A DNA stretch of 64,000 nucleotides from Polynucleobacter rarus (lineage in GTDB: Bacteria > Pseudomonadota > Gammaproteobacteria > Burkholderiales > Burkholderiaceae). Made by a program: the position numbers and the translations under genes. Shown here in pieces: positions 35,918 through 45,105 of this stretch. Within the stretch, counting starts at the first letter, position 1, and every line of letters begins with the position of its first letter. The stretch is from contig NZ_NTGB01000001.1 of the NCBI RefSeq assembly GCF_003072505.1, positions 1,658,574 to 1,722,573 of the forward strand, written 5' to 3'. The notes below the pieces were generated by a model. The model was not told where the DNA came from and made no database searches. It was given only the letters and a program-made list of their open reading frames with translations.

Positions 35918-36277
35918 TTATTTTTTTACTGGTGCTGCAGGTGCACTGGGAGCGGCAGCAACAGCGGGCGCAGCGACAGGAGCAACAGCCAACTCTGCTG
36001 GTGGTTCAAATTTTCCAGGATCTTTACAAGGAGGAGTCTCTATGGCTTTTTCACCAGCTTGAGGTTTACTTGCATATTTTTTTGCAACTTTATCTTGTGC
36101 GAGACATAACTGATAGGCTGAAACTTTATCATTGTGAGCATTCTTCGCTGCTGTTAAAGCAGCCGCTGCCTTAGCTTCTGGGCTAGGATCTGGCAACTTA
36201 GCAAAACTGGATGATGAAATCATTAGTAAGCTTGAGATAGTAATTGCAAATGTTGTAGTTGTATTTAATTTTTTCAT
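35918..36277 (-). CDS. Small exported Ala/Pro-rich protein of unknown function in the FDH operon
   Basis: 119 residues. Signal peptide of 26 residues ending SSSFA, then a mature protein of 93 residues: a helical part with two cysteines (C58, C84), a stretch KKYASKPQAGEKAIETPPC, and an Ala/Pro/Val-rich tail ending in two lysines. No domain is recognised. Its ATG overlaps the stop of the cytochrome b subunit by 4 bases, so it is translated with the dehydrogenase. It could be a periplasmic accessory or stability factor; this is a guess from position. Confidence 0.75.
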   Translation of the reverse strand: MKKLNTTTTFAITISSLLMISSSSFAKLPDPSPEAKAAAALTAAKNAHNDKVSAYQLCLAQDKVAKKYASKPQAGEKAIETPPCKDPGKFEPPAELAVAPVAAPAVAAAPSAPAAPVKK

Positions 36278-37398
36278 GAAGCACTCCGAAGAATTTTTTT
36301 AGCTAAATCAGCAGTAGCCGATTTCTCAGGTTCGCGTGACTCTGGGATTTTTCCCGACTCAATGTCCTCTAACCAAGTACTGTGATGTTGTCTGGCCCAA
36401 GCCTCATCAACGTAACCTGTTTTCATACCATCAATGGCACCGTCGGTACCGATTGTTCCGATATAAATATGACCCATCGCAAACACCATAATGAGGATGG
36501 CTGCAATACCGTGTATAACATTGGCTATCTGCATTGTACCGCGCCAATAATCAAGGCCTGGTACGATCATGTCCAATACCCAACCTGAAGCAGAGACGAT
36601 TAAACCAAGTGTTGTCATACCAATCCAAAACCACATTTTTTCACCAAAGTTAAAGCGCCCAGCAGCAGCGTGTCCTCTTGCTCCGCCCATAGACTTAATC
36701 CAAGCCCAGTCAGATGGTCCAGGAATATTATCTTTAACGAACATGACAAAAAACACAATCACACTAACCGTAAAGAGGGGTCCGACTAGGTTGTGTACAT
36801 TTTTGAACAGGAACAAAATCAAGCCGTAAAGATAAGATCCAATGATTGGTAACACTAAGTGTTTACCAAACAGAATAAATAGGCCTGTGATTGCTAAAGC
36901 AAGAAAACTATATGCCATTGTCCAGTGGGCCAGTCTTTCTACTGCAGTAAAACGCTCAATTTTCTTACCCGTTCTTGGATGTTCTAATTTGATTGGGCCT
37001 TTGAAAAAGTAGAAGATAGTGATAGCACTTACCACCAAGATAATCAACCAACCACCAAAAACTGTAATAACGCCATTTCTGAATAAACGCCACTGCTCAC
37101 CTGATTTTTGAATCAGTACCCCAGCTTCTTTATTGGGGATACTGACATAGTGCGCAGTATCAGAATTAACCGCACGCCAAAAAGGTGCGTTGTTAGCAGG
37201 TTGCGTAATTGCCCGTTCGCGTTGTGCTTGCGCATCTGAGCGCGTATCCACATCCATGATGTTGGCAGATTCTACGGCAGGTAAAGACTTAGCAGCAGTC
37301 GGAGTAGCAGGTGCAGACTCAGCTGCAAGGCTAGGCAACATGAGTGTGATGCCTAATACACAAGTCAATTGAATCAGTATATTTTTAAAGATTTTCAT
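36274..37398 (-). CDS. Formate dehydrogenase gamma subunit (cytochrome b)
   Basis: 374 residues. A signal-like N-terminus and about 100 periplasmic residues precede four membrane helices that carry haem b and pass electrons from the Fe-S subunit to quinone. Visible: ERFTAVERLAHWTMAYSFLALAITG with a haem histidine (partly quoted), FKNVHNLVGPLF, and ANVIHGIAAILIMVFAMGHIYIGTIG with further histidines. The C-terminus continues DEAWARQHHSTWLEDI, typical of FdoI/FdnI-type subunits. It lies between the small lipoprotein and the exported protein of the operon. Confidence 0.92.
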   Translation of the reverse strand: MKIFKNILIQLTCVLGITLMLPSLAAESAPATPTAAKSLPAVESANIMDVDTRSDAQAQRERAITQPANNAPFWRAVNSDTAHYVSIPNKEAGVLIQKSGEQWRLFRNGVITVFGGWLIILVVSAITIFYFFKGPIKLEHPRTGKKIERFTAVERLAHWTMAYSFLALAITGLFILFGKHLVLPIIGSYLYGLILFLFKNVHNLVGPLFTVSVIVFFVMFVKDNIPGPSDWAWIKSMGGARGHAAAGRFNFGEKMWFWIGMTTLGLIVSASGWVLDMIVPGLDYWRGTMQIANVIHGIAAILIMVFAMGHIYIGTIGTDGAIDGMKTGYVDEAWARQHHSTWLEDIESGKIPESREPEKSATADLAKKILRSAS

Positions 37399-37421
37399 AC
37401 ATTCCTTCTATCTACCAGCGA

Positions 37422-37646
37422 TTACTCTGTTTTAGTGTATTCGTTCTGATTTTGAGCTCTTGCACGTAATTGCATTTCCCAACTCGTTTTATCGCCTGCG
37501 TTCCAACCCTTTTCTACATAAGGATTTTTGGCACCGGTATAAGCTGCTGCATCAGATTTGTTACTTCCCAAAAACTGTGGTTTTTCAGAGCAGGCTGATA
37601 CCAATAGTGTTAGTAGTGCCATTGAGATTAATCCGACTGATCTCAT
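37422..37646 (-). CDS. Small lipoprotein in the FDH operon
   Basis: 74 residues. The lipobox LLVSAC places the lipidated cysteine at residue 19, leaving a 56-residue mature lipoprotein: CSEKPQFLGSNKSD, then NPYVEKGWNAGDKTSWEMQL. No known domain. The next residue after Cys is Ser, which would favour outer-membrane sorting by the E. coli rule. Its ATG overlaps the stop of the Fe-S subunit by 4 bases. The position between beta and gamma subunit genes implies a role with the complex. Confidence 0.75.
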   Translation of the reverse strand: MRSVGLISMALLTLLVSACSEKPQFLGSNKSDAAAYTGAKNPYVEKGWNAGDKTSWEMQLRARAQNQNEYTKTE

Positions 37647-38266
37647 GATTTTGCTCCTTGAGTTGGCTTACCGTATGCTGACCCCCAACCAAATACATCA
37701 CCACCAGCCGCTTTACCGTTTCTTTGACGATGCGTAACACGGTTACGGAAAATATCAGAGATCACATCACCATCACCAGCAAGCAATGCTTTGGTAGAAC
37801 ACATTTCAGCACATGCAGGTAACTTACCTTCTGCTAAGCGATTACGACCATATTTTTCAAACTCTTCTTCAGAGCCATTTTCTTCAGGGCCACCAGCACA
37901 GAAAGTACATTTGTCCATCTTACCGCGCATGCCAAAGGTTCCTTGACTTGGGAACTGAGGAGCACCAAATGGGCAAGCATAAGAGCAGTAACCACAACCG
38001 ATACAAGTATCCTTATTATGTAGCACTACACCTTCATCTGTTTTGTAAAAACAAGACACTGGGCAGACTGCCATACATGGGGCGTCTGAGCAATGCATAC
38101 AAGCAACAGAGATGGACTTCTCAGCACCAATTTCGCCATCATTAATCGTTACCACACGACGGCGATTGACACCCCAAGGTACTTCGTGTTCATTTTTACA
38201 AGCTGTAACACAGCCATTACACTCAATACAACGCTCTGAGTCACAAATAAATTTCATTCTTGCCAT
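37643..38266 (-). CDS. fdh3B: Formate dehydrogenase beta subunit (4Fe-4S protein)
   Basis: 207 residues with four ferredoxin-type cysteine clusters: CDSERCIECNGCVTAC, CMHCSDAPCMAVCPVSC, CIGCGYCSYACPFG, and CTFCAGGPEENGSEEEF followed by CAEMCSTKALL. It carries electrons from the catalytic subunit to the cytochrome b subunit. There is no C-terminal membrane helix, unlike FdnH of E. coli. GAGG precedes the ATG. It follows the alpha subunit after 27 bases. Confidence 0.95.
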   Translation of the reverse strand: MARMKFICDSERCIECNGCVTACKNEHEVPWGVNRRRVVTINDGEIGAEKSISVACMHCSDAPCMAVCPVSCFYKTDEGVVLHNKDTCIGCGYCSYACPFGAPQFPSQGTFGMRGKMDKCTFCAGGPEENGSEEEFEKYGRNRLAEGKLPACAEMCSTKALLAGDGDVISDIFRNRVTHRQRNGKAAGGDVFGWGSAYGKPTQGAKS

Positions 38267-38293
38267 GATTTTTTCCTCTATTCTTTCTATTTA

Positions 38294-41263
38294 TTAGGCA
38301 AATTTTTCAATTTGGCAAACAGTTGTTTTAGTTTCTTGCATCATCGTGACACTATCGTATCCGTATGTTGTAGCTGTATTAACTGCCTCACCCCTAACGA
38401 TTGGATGCGCTCCTTCAGGATAAGCATCAATAATGTCTTTACCTTGCCACCATCCAGAAAAATGGAATGGAATAAAGGCATGTTCTTCATCGACACGATT
38501 CGTTACCAAAGCGCGCACTTTAATTTTTGCGCCTGTTGGGCTTTTCACCCAGACATAGTCATTGTGTTTAATTCCGCGAGTTGCCGCTGCTTTAGGATTG
38601 ATTTCAACAAAGTTTTCTTGTTGTAACTCAGCTAACCAAGGATTTGAACGCGTTTCTTCACCACCGCCCTCATATTCAACCAAACGTCCAGAGGTCAAAA
38701 TAATTGGGAACTTTTCATAGACCTTATCCGCAATATTCTTGTCTTGAATGGTCTTGTAAAGCGTTGGTAATCTCCAAAATGCTTTTTTGTCAGCGTGTGT
38801 CGGGTACTTTGCAGTCAGGTCAGGTCTCGTGCCATACAAAGGCTCTCTATGCTGAGGAATTGGATCAGGGAAGTTCCAAACAATTGCCCTAGCTTTGGCA
38901 TTACCAAACGGATGGCAACCATGCTTCATTACAACGCGTTGGATGCCGCCGGACAAGTCAGTTTTCCAGTTTTTACCTTCAGCTGCTTTTTGCTCAGCTT
39001 CGGTTAAATCACCCCACCAGCCCAATTTCTTCACTAGGATATGATCAAATTCTGGATAACCAGTCTTAATATCTGAACCGACAGAATGAGATCCATCTTC
39101 AGCCAATAAGTTATTGCCTTCTCTTTCTACTCCAAAGTTCGCGCGGAAATTGCCGCCACCTTCCATAACATGCTTGCTTGTGTCATATAAATTAGGTGAG
39201 CCAGGATGCTTAATTTCAGCAGTACCATAACATGGCCATGGTAAACCGAAGTAGTCACCCGTCGTATCGTAACCTGTTACTGGATCTTTACCGCCGCGAG
39301 ATTTGAGAGTCTTAGGATCAAATAAATGCATATTTCTCATATGCGCCTTTAATCTTTCTGGAGTTTGACCGGTGTAACCAATTGTCCAGCATGAACGGTT
39401 AATCTCGCCTAAGATTGACTCAATTTCTGGTTCTTTCCAATCTTGACCTGCATACTTTGTGTCAAGCATTTTAAAGTTCTTAGATAATTCTTTACCAAAG
39501 CCCAAACGATCTGCAAATGCCTGCATTAAAGTGTGATCAGGCACTGATTCGAAAAGGGGATTAATGACTTTTTCACGCCACTGAATGGAGCGATTCGATG
39601 CTGTACAAGTTCCTGAAGTTTCAAATTGTGTCGCTGCCGGTAAAAGATAAACTGCTCTTTTCGCATTAACAGTACTTCCCTCTGACTTCATTGCTGCCAT
39701 CGCTGCTGTAGCACTTGGATAAGGATCCACAACGACCAATAACTCCAGTGCGTCTAAGGCTTGTTTCATATCCAAACCACGCGTCTGCGAGTTCGGTGCA
39801 TGACCCCAGAAGAACAGTCCCTTCACGTTCGTTGGTTGGTCGATGAGTTCATTTTTCTCAAGAACAGCATCCACCCAACGAGAAACCGTCGTACCAGACT
39901 TCTCCATCATATTTGGTGCAAATTGCGCTTTGATCCAGTCGTATTCAACATCCCAAACCTTAGCAAAATGCTTCCACGCACCAGCAGCCAAGCCATAGTA
40001 ACCCGGCAATGAATCAGGATTTGGACCAACATCGGTTGCGCCTTGAACGTTATCATGACCACGGAAAATATTCGTACCACCGCCTGATTTGCCGATATTA
40101 CCGAGGGCTAATTGTACTAAACAAGACATCCGTACAATTGCATTACCAGTGGTGTGTTGTGTTTGACCCATGCACCATACAACTGTTGATGGGCGATTTT
40201 CAGCCATAGTCTTAGCAACTAAATAAACTTGTTCTTCCGAAACTCCACAAGCCTCTTCAACAACCTTTGGGCTCCATTTTTCAAGTGCTTCTTTTTTAAT
40301 TTTTTCCATGCCGTAGACACGGTCATTAATATACTTTTTGTCTTCCCAACCATTTTTAAAAATATGGTACAAAACACCATACAAAAATGGAATATCTGAA
40401 CCAGAGCGAATTCTTACATACTGATCAGACTTCGCTGCAGTTCTTGTGTAACGTGGGTCAACTACGATTACCTTACAGCCGCTTTCTTTCGCATGCAACA
40501 AATGCAACATGGATACTGGGTGCGCTTCAGCAGCGTTAGAGCCAATATACAAAGCAGCCTTAGCGTTTTGCATATCGTTATAACTGTTTGTCATGGCCCC
40601 GTAACCCCAAGTGTTTGCCACACCAGCTACTGTGGTTGAGTGGCAAATACGAGCTTGATGATCGGTATTATTGGTACCAAAAAAGGATACGAACTTTCTT
40701 AATAAATATGCTTGTTCATTATTGTGTTTTGATGAACCAATAAAGAACAAGGAGTCAGGTCCATTGTCTTTTTTAAGTTCTGACATCTTGGCAGTAATTT
40801 CTTCGAGTGCTGTATTCCAAGAAATACGCTTATATTTACCGTCTACCAATTTCATTGGGTATTTGAGGCGGTATTCACCATGTCCATGCTCGCGCAAAGC
40901 AGCACCTTTGGCACAGTGAGCACCCATATTGATTGGTGAATCGAAAACAGCTTCTTGACGGGTCCAAACCCCGTTTTCAACCACTGCATCTACTGCACAA
41001 CCAACTGAGCAATGACTACAAACAGTTCTTTTAACCACAATACCTTGCTCAGCATTAGGTTTAGAGCCCATTGCTTTGGCTTTTTTAACTAGGGTTAATT
41101 GTGACCCAGCGATTCCAACGCCAACTCCAAGACCAGAACGCTTCAAGAAAGAGCGACGATCCATGGTTGGGATTACTTGGCTCATGCTTCTAGACAAGTG
41201 ATTAATAAAATGGGTAGTTGAGCCTGATGAAGACTGCAGATTGGTTTTGCGAGTAAGGTTCAT
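38294..41263 (-). CDS. fdhA: Formate dehydrogenase alpha subunit (Mo/W-bis-MGD, Tat-exported)
   Basis: 989 residues. An N-terminal twin-arginine signal DRRSFLKRSGLGVGVG near residue 35 directs export of the folded enzyme. The first Fe-S cluster is bound by TVCSHCSVGC near 80. The metal ligand is a cysteine, in ARICHSTTVAGV near residue 205, where other enzymes have selenocysteine; no UGA readthrough is needed. Cofactor-binding segments such as CMGQTQHTTGNAIVRM and a C-terminal dinucleotide-binding domain (ILTSGRLVEYEGGGEETRSN) are complete. Oxidises formate in the periplasm for respiration. Metal choice (Mo or W) is open; tupBC at 4.5-5.9 kb is suggestive. Confidence 0.96.
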   Translation of the reverse strand: MNLTRKTNLQSSSGSTTHFINHLSRSMSQVIPTMDRRSFLKRSGLGVGVGIAGSQLTLVKKAKAMGSKPNAEQGIVVKRTVCSHCSVGCAVDAVVENGVWTRQEAVFDSPINMGAHCAKGAALREHGHGEYRLKYPMKLVDGKYKRISWNTALEEITAKMSELKKDNGPDSLFFIGSSKHNNEQAYLLRKFVSFFGTNNTDHQARICHSTTVAGVANTWGYGAMTNSYNDMQNAKAALYIGSNAAEAHPVSMLHLLHAKESGCKVIVVDPRYTRTAAKSDQYVRIRSGSDIPFLYGVLYHIFKNGWEDKKYINDRVYGMEKIKKEALEKWSPKVVEEACGVSEEQVYLVAKTMAENRPSTVVWCMGQTQHTTGNAIVRMSCLVQLALGNIGKSGGGTNIFRGHDNVQGATDVGPNPDSLPGYYGLAAGAWKHFAKVWDVEYDWIKAQFAPNMMEKSGTTVSRWVDAVLEKNELIDQPTNVKGLFFWGHAPNSQTRGLDMKQALDALELLVVVDPYPSATAAMAAMKSEGSTVNAKRAVYLLPAATQFETSGTCTASNRSIQWREKVINPLFESVPDHTLMQAFADRLGFGKELSKNFKMLDTKYAGQDWKEPEIESILGEINRSCWTIGYTGQTPERLKAHMRNMHLFDPKTLKSRGGKDPVTGYDTTGDYFGLPWPCYGTAEIKHPGSPNLYDTSKHVMEGGGNFRANFGVEREGNNLLAEDGSHSVGSDIKTGYPEFDHILVKKLGWWGDLTEAEQKAAEGKNWKTDLSGGIQRVVMKHGCHPFGNAKARAIVWNFPDPIPQHREPLYGTRPDLTAKYPTHADKKAFWRLPTLYKTIQDKNIADKVYEKFPIILTSGRLVEYEGGGEETRSNPWLAELQQENFVEINPKAAATRGIKHNDYVWVKSPTGAKIKVRALVTNRVDEEHAFIPFHFSGWWQGKDIIDAYPEGAHPIVRGEAVNTATTYGYDSVTMMQETKTTVCQIEKFA

Positions 41264-41305
41264 AAATTATCCAATGAAAACGCGAGAAGGATCGTTACAA
41301 CGAAA

Positions 41306-41509
41306 TTAAACTAAGGTAGTTTTATAGTATTTTTTAACGTGCTCAGAAAGTTGGTAACCATTTTTTTTGGCTGGCGATAAAACTTCTTCAACTTCTGACA
41401 CAATTTTTTGACCCGTTGGTGTTTGGGATGCAACCACTACAGCCCCTGTTAAAGCTGCTGCACCAACAAAAAAACTTCTACGACTAGTTTTTTGAATGTT
41501 TTCAAGCAT
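41306..41509 (-). CDS. Formate-dehydrogenase-region Tat-target protein
   Basis: 67 residues. Twin-arginine signal SRRSFFVGAAALTGAVVVA near residue 9, then a short tail ending KKYYKTTLV. Matches the small 'formate dehydrogenase region TAT target' family that regularly precedes the FDH alpha gene. Function is unknown; no cofactor motif is visible. GGTGG lies 7 bases before the ATG. It leads the structural genes. Confidence 0.88.
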   Translation of the reverse strand: MLENIQKTSRRSFFVGAAALTGAVVVASQTPTGQKIVSEVEEVLSPAKKNGYQLSEHVKKYYKTTLV

Positions 41510-41621
41510 ATTGAACCACCTTTTAATTATTTTAAATTTGGTGTTTTTAGTAAACGCTGTATCGGCAAATTATTACACATTTTGCAGTAGATTTTAATAT
41601 GCCACAGTATCATTTTTCACA

Positions 41622-41646
41622 AATTAGGTATATACCCTAATTTTTT
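41622..41646 (+). other. Hairpin with T-run between the chaperone and Tat-target genes
   Basis: AATTAGG (41622-41628) pairs with CCTAATT (41636-41642) and is followed on the plus strand by TTTTTT to 41646. Orientation is opposite to the surrounding genes, so it is not an obvious terminator for the operon; on the minus strand the tail is only TTTGTG. Confidence 0.35.
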
Positions 41647-41668
41647 GCTAACTTTTTGAAATAAATGA

Positions 41669-42310
41669 CTAAACCATATCAAAAGCTTGGCCTTCTATTT
41701 CAAAAAATGACCTCGTGAGGAGGCTAAGTTGACGATAAAGTTGAATATTGGGGTGACTTTCAATTGCATCAAATAATTGATGCGCCCACGGACGGATATG
41801 GTCATTAAAAAATTGCTTTTGGGAAGTTAAGTTACAGATGCTTAAATCCTCACCCGCAATCAAATATCTCATTACTTCACATAAACAAGCAATGTGATCT
41901 TCAGTTTCAACCACAAGTTCTGAAGATTCAAGTCCTAGATTACTCAAATCATTACGCAATTTGACCAAAGGACGCTCGTGTAAAAATCCAGCCAAATAGT
42001 AAGATCCGTATAAGAAGATTTCTTGTTTACCAACGCCAATAAAATTGGATTCATACTCGTCTTCCCAATCTTTAACAGGAGTGGATTTTGCTAAGTCCAC
42101 TAGGGGATTCCATACTTGTTCTAATAGAGTCAACTCTGCTGAGCTACTTGAATCAACTTCGGAGGAACTACCAATCATATCTAGTAGTGCTTGATCAGGT
42201 GCTTTATAGAAGAGTAAGGCTAACAAACCATATAGATCAGCACGCGCCAAATCTTCAGCGGATAAGCCGGTATCTAATTGAATCGCTTCATTGGCATTTA
42301 AATCACTCAT
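41669..42310 (-). CDS. TorD-family molecular chaperone for formate dehydrogenase
   Basis: 213 residues, all-helical. Carries the TorD/DmsD signature region EIFLYGSYYLAGFLHERPL and the glutamate-rich VETEDHIACLCEVMRYLI. Such chaperones bind the Tat signal peptide and hold the apo-enzyme until the molybdopterin cofactor is inserted. It starts 7 bases after the stop of the polyferredoxin gene. Its clients here are presumably FdhA and perhaps the Tat-target protein. Confidence 0.88.
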   Translation of the reverse strand: MSDLNANEAIQLDTGLSAEDLARADLYGLLALLFYKAPDQALLDMIGSSSEVDSSSSAELTLLEQVWNPLVDLAKSTPVKDWEDEYESNFIGVGKQEIFLYGSYYLAGFLHERPLVKLRNDLSNLGLESSELVVETEDHIACLCEVMRYLIAGEDLSICNLTSQKQFFNDHIRPWAHQLFDAIESHPNIQLYRQLSLLTRSFFEIEGQAFDMV

Positions 42311-42317
42311 GTTTTTC

Positions 42318-44414
42318 CTATTTAAAGTCCTGATGTTCCATCATGTCAATCACCTTGCAATCAGAGCACATCTTTAGCCGTTTTTGAGCTACCCCCTGAA
42401 AAGCGGGATGATTGCCAATTTTCAATAACATGGCTTCCATCATTCTTTCTGTTGTAAAAGGTTTGGCACACTTTGTACAATGAAAAGGCTTGGCTTCGTG
42501 AATAATTTTCTTTTGTTTTCTTAGCTCAGTTTGGATCAGTCTTGGCTCTAGTGCTAGGGCATTTTCTGGGCAGGTAGAAACACATAAACCACACTGTACG
42601 CAATTTTTTTCAATAAAATTTAATTGTGGTGCTTGCAAATGATCTAAGAGTGCACTTTCGGGACAGGCTCCCACGCATGACATACACAAAGTACAACGAT
42701 TTGAGTCAATTTTAACTGCACCAATCGGTGAGTGACTTGGTAAATCAATTTGCTGGTCTAGCAGTAAAGGTTTTGGCGCATGTTGTAAAAGATGGTCTAA
42801 AGAAAATTCCAAGTTTTGACGTTTATCAGATGTAATTGCAAAAGTTGCTAAGGGAACTAAAGGTTTTCTCTTTTGAGTTATCGTTAGATCTTTATCAAGT
42901 TGGTCGATACTCAAAAACTGAATCAAGCTAACCCGGGGTTCATAACCCAACTGCACTAAAATTTGATTCGCCAATTCAATTTGTTCTTCAATCAAAGCGC
43001 GATAACCGCTGTATTCCTCATTGCTAGATAAAAGAATTACATCCCCAACTCCGTGACATAAAGCAGTTAACCAATATTCAAGTCCAATAGATGCTATGTG
43101 GTGGATGGCCAAAGGAACGATGTGCGCTGGTATACCCACAACCGATTTTGAGTGTGTACGACTTCTTTGACCTAATTGATCAATTATTTTTTCACCGCCA
43201 GCAGAGCCAGAATGAAACAATATACTAGGCGCTACATCTTCTATGCTTTTAAATGCTTGAAACGCTTTAACAATCGTCGCTGTTTGACGCCCCAAATACT
43301 CCACGGTTGTATTAGCATAGGTCATTGCACCTGATGGACAGGCGCTAGCACAGGCTCCACAGCCCATACAAAGGTGAGGATTGACTTCCACTTTTCCTTT
43401 GCCAGCAAAAAAAACCGATGAAATGGCTTTTGTCGAACAACTATCAATACAAGCAGTACAGCCCGTTTGACCATTACGACCATGAGCACATAGTTTTTCT
43501 TGATATTTAAAAAACCGTGGTTTTTCAAATTCACCGACGGATTGTTGTAATTTTTGAATTGCCCGTTGAATATTTATGACATCCGAACCGGGTGCAAAAT
43601 AACCTTGAGGTAATTCTGGAACTTTTAAAAATGCCGTTTCATTAAGATCAAGAATAAAATCAAATTCTTCATCTACGGCTTCGCCTAATTGATGAAATTG
43701 AATGGCACCAATCGAACCGCACGCCTTAACGCAACTGCGATGATCATTACATAAATCCAATTTAATTTGAAAGCGATCATCAATCGCATCCTCAGGACAA
43801 GCCTCAATACAAGCACCACAACCTGTACATAAATCTAATTGAATTGGATTCTCAATTTTCCAGCTCGCCTGAAATTTACCCAGATAGCCTTGAATCGACT
43901 CAATCTGTCCACCAACCCAAATGAATGACTTCTGCTCTGGTAACTTCGTAGCATGATTCAGTAAAACGGTAGTATTAAAGTCTTGACTTAAACTTTGAGC
44001 AATTTCGAGTGCATTTTCCTGCCCACCAATAATTAATATTCTGCCCCGAGAACTATCGTAACTGACTGTCGCTAATGGTTCTGGCGGAGGCATTTGTGCA
44101 AGCGCTAGTAAAGCGTTGATTTTGGCCTGAGCTTGACTACCTTGACGACCCCAACCCGCTGTTTCACGAATATTGACAAAACGAATGGGTGCAATCAATG
44201 GCTTATTGGACTGATTTGCAACCTCTTGAAAAAGTGCTCTTTCTTGGGTACACGCCACGATAATTTCATCTGTGGCATCTAAAGTACGCATAAAGCTCCC
44301 AATTTCCTGTCGGCATAAGCCTTCATGTACGGTTGGGCCTGCACCTAAAACTTTAGCCAGATTACTTTGATCCAAAGGAATCGTCTTATTACAATTACAA
44401 ACCAGTGTGGTCAT
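42318..44414 (-). CDS. Multi-cluster 4Fe-4S polyferredoxin of the FDH cluster
   Basis: 698 residues, cytosolic, no signal peptide. At least five ferredoxin-like motifs are visible: CTGCGACIEACPEDAI, CNDHRSCVKACGSIGA, CMGCGACASACPSGAM, CTLCMSCVGACPESAL and CVQCGLCVSTCPENAL, plus a partial CTACIDSC and two terminal C-x-x-C pairs (CTKC, CSDC). The N-terminus also has a C-N-C. The middle (SILFHSGSAGGEKIIDQL) resembles a hydrogenase-delta-like domain. It is conserved with FDH clusters in Burkholderiales; function not established. GGAG precedes the ATG at 44414. It overlaps DUF3306 by 20 bases. Confidence 0.88.
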   Translation of the reverse strand: MTTLVCNCNKTIPLDQSNLAKVLGAGPTVHEGLCRQEIGSFMRTLDATDEIIVACTQERALFQEVANQSNKPLIAPIRFVNIRETAGWGRQGSQAQAKINALLALAQMPPPEPLATVSYDSSRGRILIIGGQENALEIAQSLSQDFNTTVLLNHATKLPEQKSFIWVGGQIESIQGYLGKFQASWKIENPIQLDLCTGCGACIEACPEDAIDDRFQIKLDLCNDHRSCVKACGSIGAIQFHQLGEAVDEEFDFILDLNETAFLKVPELPQGYFAPGSDVINIQRAIQKLQQSVGEFEKPRFFKYQEKLCAHGRNGQTGCTACIDSCSTKAISSVFFAGKGKVEVNPHLCMGCGACASACPSGAMTYANTTVEYLGRQTATIVKAFQAFKSIEDVAPSILFHSGSAGGEKIIDQLGQRSRTHSKSVVGIPAHIVPLAIHHIASIGLEYWLTALCHGVGDVILLSSNEEYSGYRALIEEQIELANQILVQLGYEPRVSLIQFLSIDQLDKDLTITQKRKPLVPLATFAITSDKRQNLEFSLDHLLQHAPKPLLLDQQIDLPSHSPIGAVKIDSNRCTLCMSCVGACPESALLDHLQAPQLNFIEKNCVQCGLCVSTCPENALALEPRLIQTELRKQKKIIHEAKPFHCTKCAKPFTTERMMEAMLLKIGNHPAFQGVAQKRLKMCSDCKVIDMMEHQDFK

Positions 44415-45105
44415 CTTTATTCTCCACCTCAATATTATTTATATTTTTTACCTGCACAGCCTCACCCTTTTGATCCATTGGACTGGTTAAGGTGAAATCA
44501 AATTGTTCTTGGTGAGGAACTCCAGTTTTCGCTTTACTCAATGAGACATTTAATTCTGAATTGAGTTCAGAATTCAACTGTACTTCTGGTTCGCTCTTTA
44601 AACTATTTGATGGCAACAAGGTACTTTGATCAGAATTAGCAACCTCATCTTCTAGAGGCTTAAAAAGTCCAAGGGCGGTAGATTGATACATTTTTTCTAA
44701 CATCCCTTCTGGTAAAGGATCCTCGATAGAATAATCATCAATATAAATGTCAAGGCCGTCCATGATATTAAAGTGTGGATCACTAAACAGCTTTTTCATG
44801 GCGGCTTGATGCACATCTCCAGCAACATCCTTATTCATAAAAGTCGTAAAGTCTGACTCAGAGGTCAATTTACCAACATCTTCTAAACTAGGACCTTGAG
44901 TAGATTTATGGGTAATTTCTTCAGACCCTGGCTCTTTAAGTAATCCCCCATCAGTGAGTTGAGGTTCAGCATTTAGGGCGGGTAAAGAGTTGTCAGTTAT
45001 CCCTTTATCCGTCACCAGACTTTTTTGACTCTCTATGGATTCAGGTAACTTATTCGCTGTATTTTCAGCTTTTAAGTTTGACCATCTTTTAAAAAAATTA
45101 CTCAC
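44395..45105 (-). CDS. DUF3306 domain protein, FDH-associated
   Basis: 236 residues. The N-terminus FFKRWSNLKAENT and the central region VHQAAMKKLFSDPHFNIMDGLDIYIDDYS identify DUF3306 (partly quoted). The remainder is acidic and low in order, with a short direct repeat NSELNSELN. Function unknown; it accompanies formate dehydrogenase genes. The start is GTG overlapping the stop of DUF3305 (GTGA), with a purine-rich GAG just upstream; no better ATG exists. Its 3' end overlaps the polyferredoxin by 20 bases. Confidence 0.82.
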   Translation of the reverse strand: MSNFFKRWSNLKAENTANKLPESIESQKSLVTDKGITDNSLPALNAEPQLTDGGLLKEPGSEEITHKSTQGPSLEDVGKLTSESDFTTFMNKDVAGDVHQAAMKKLFSDPHFNIMDGLDIYIDDYSIEDPLPEGMLEKMYQSTALGLFKPLEDEVANSDQSTLLPSNSLKSEPEVQLNSELNSELNVSLSKAKTGVPHQEQFDFTLTSPMDQKGEAVQVKNINNIEVENKDDHTGL

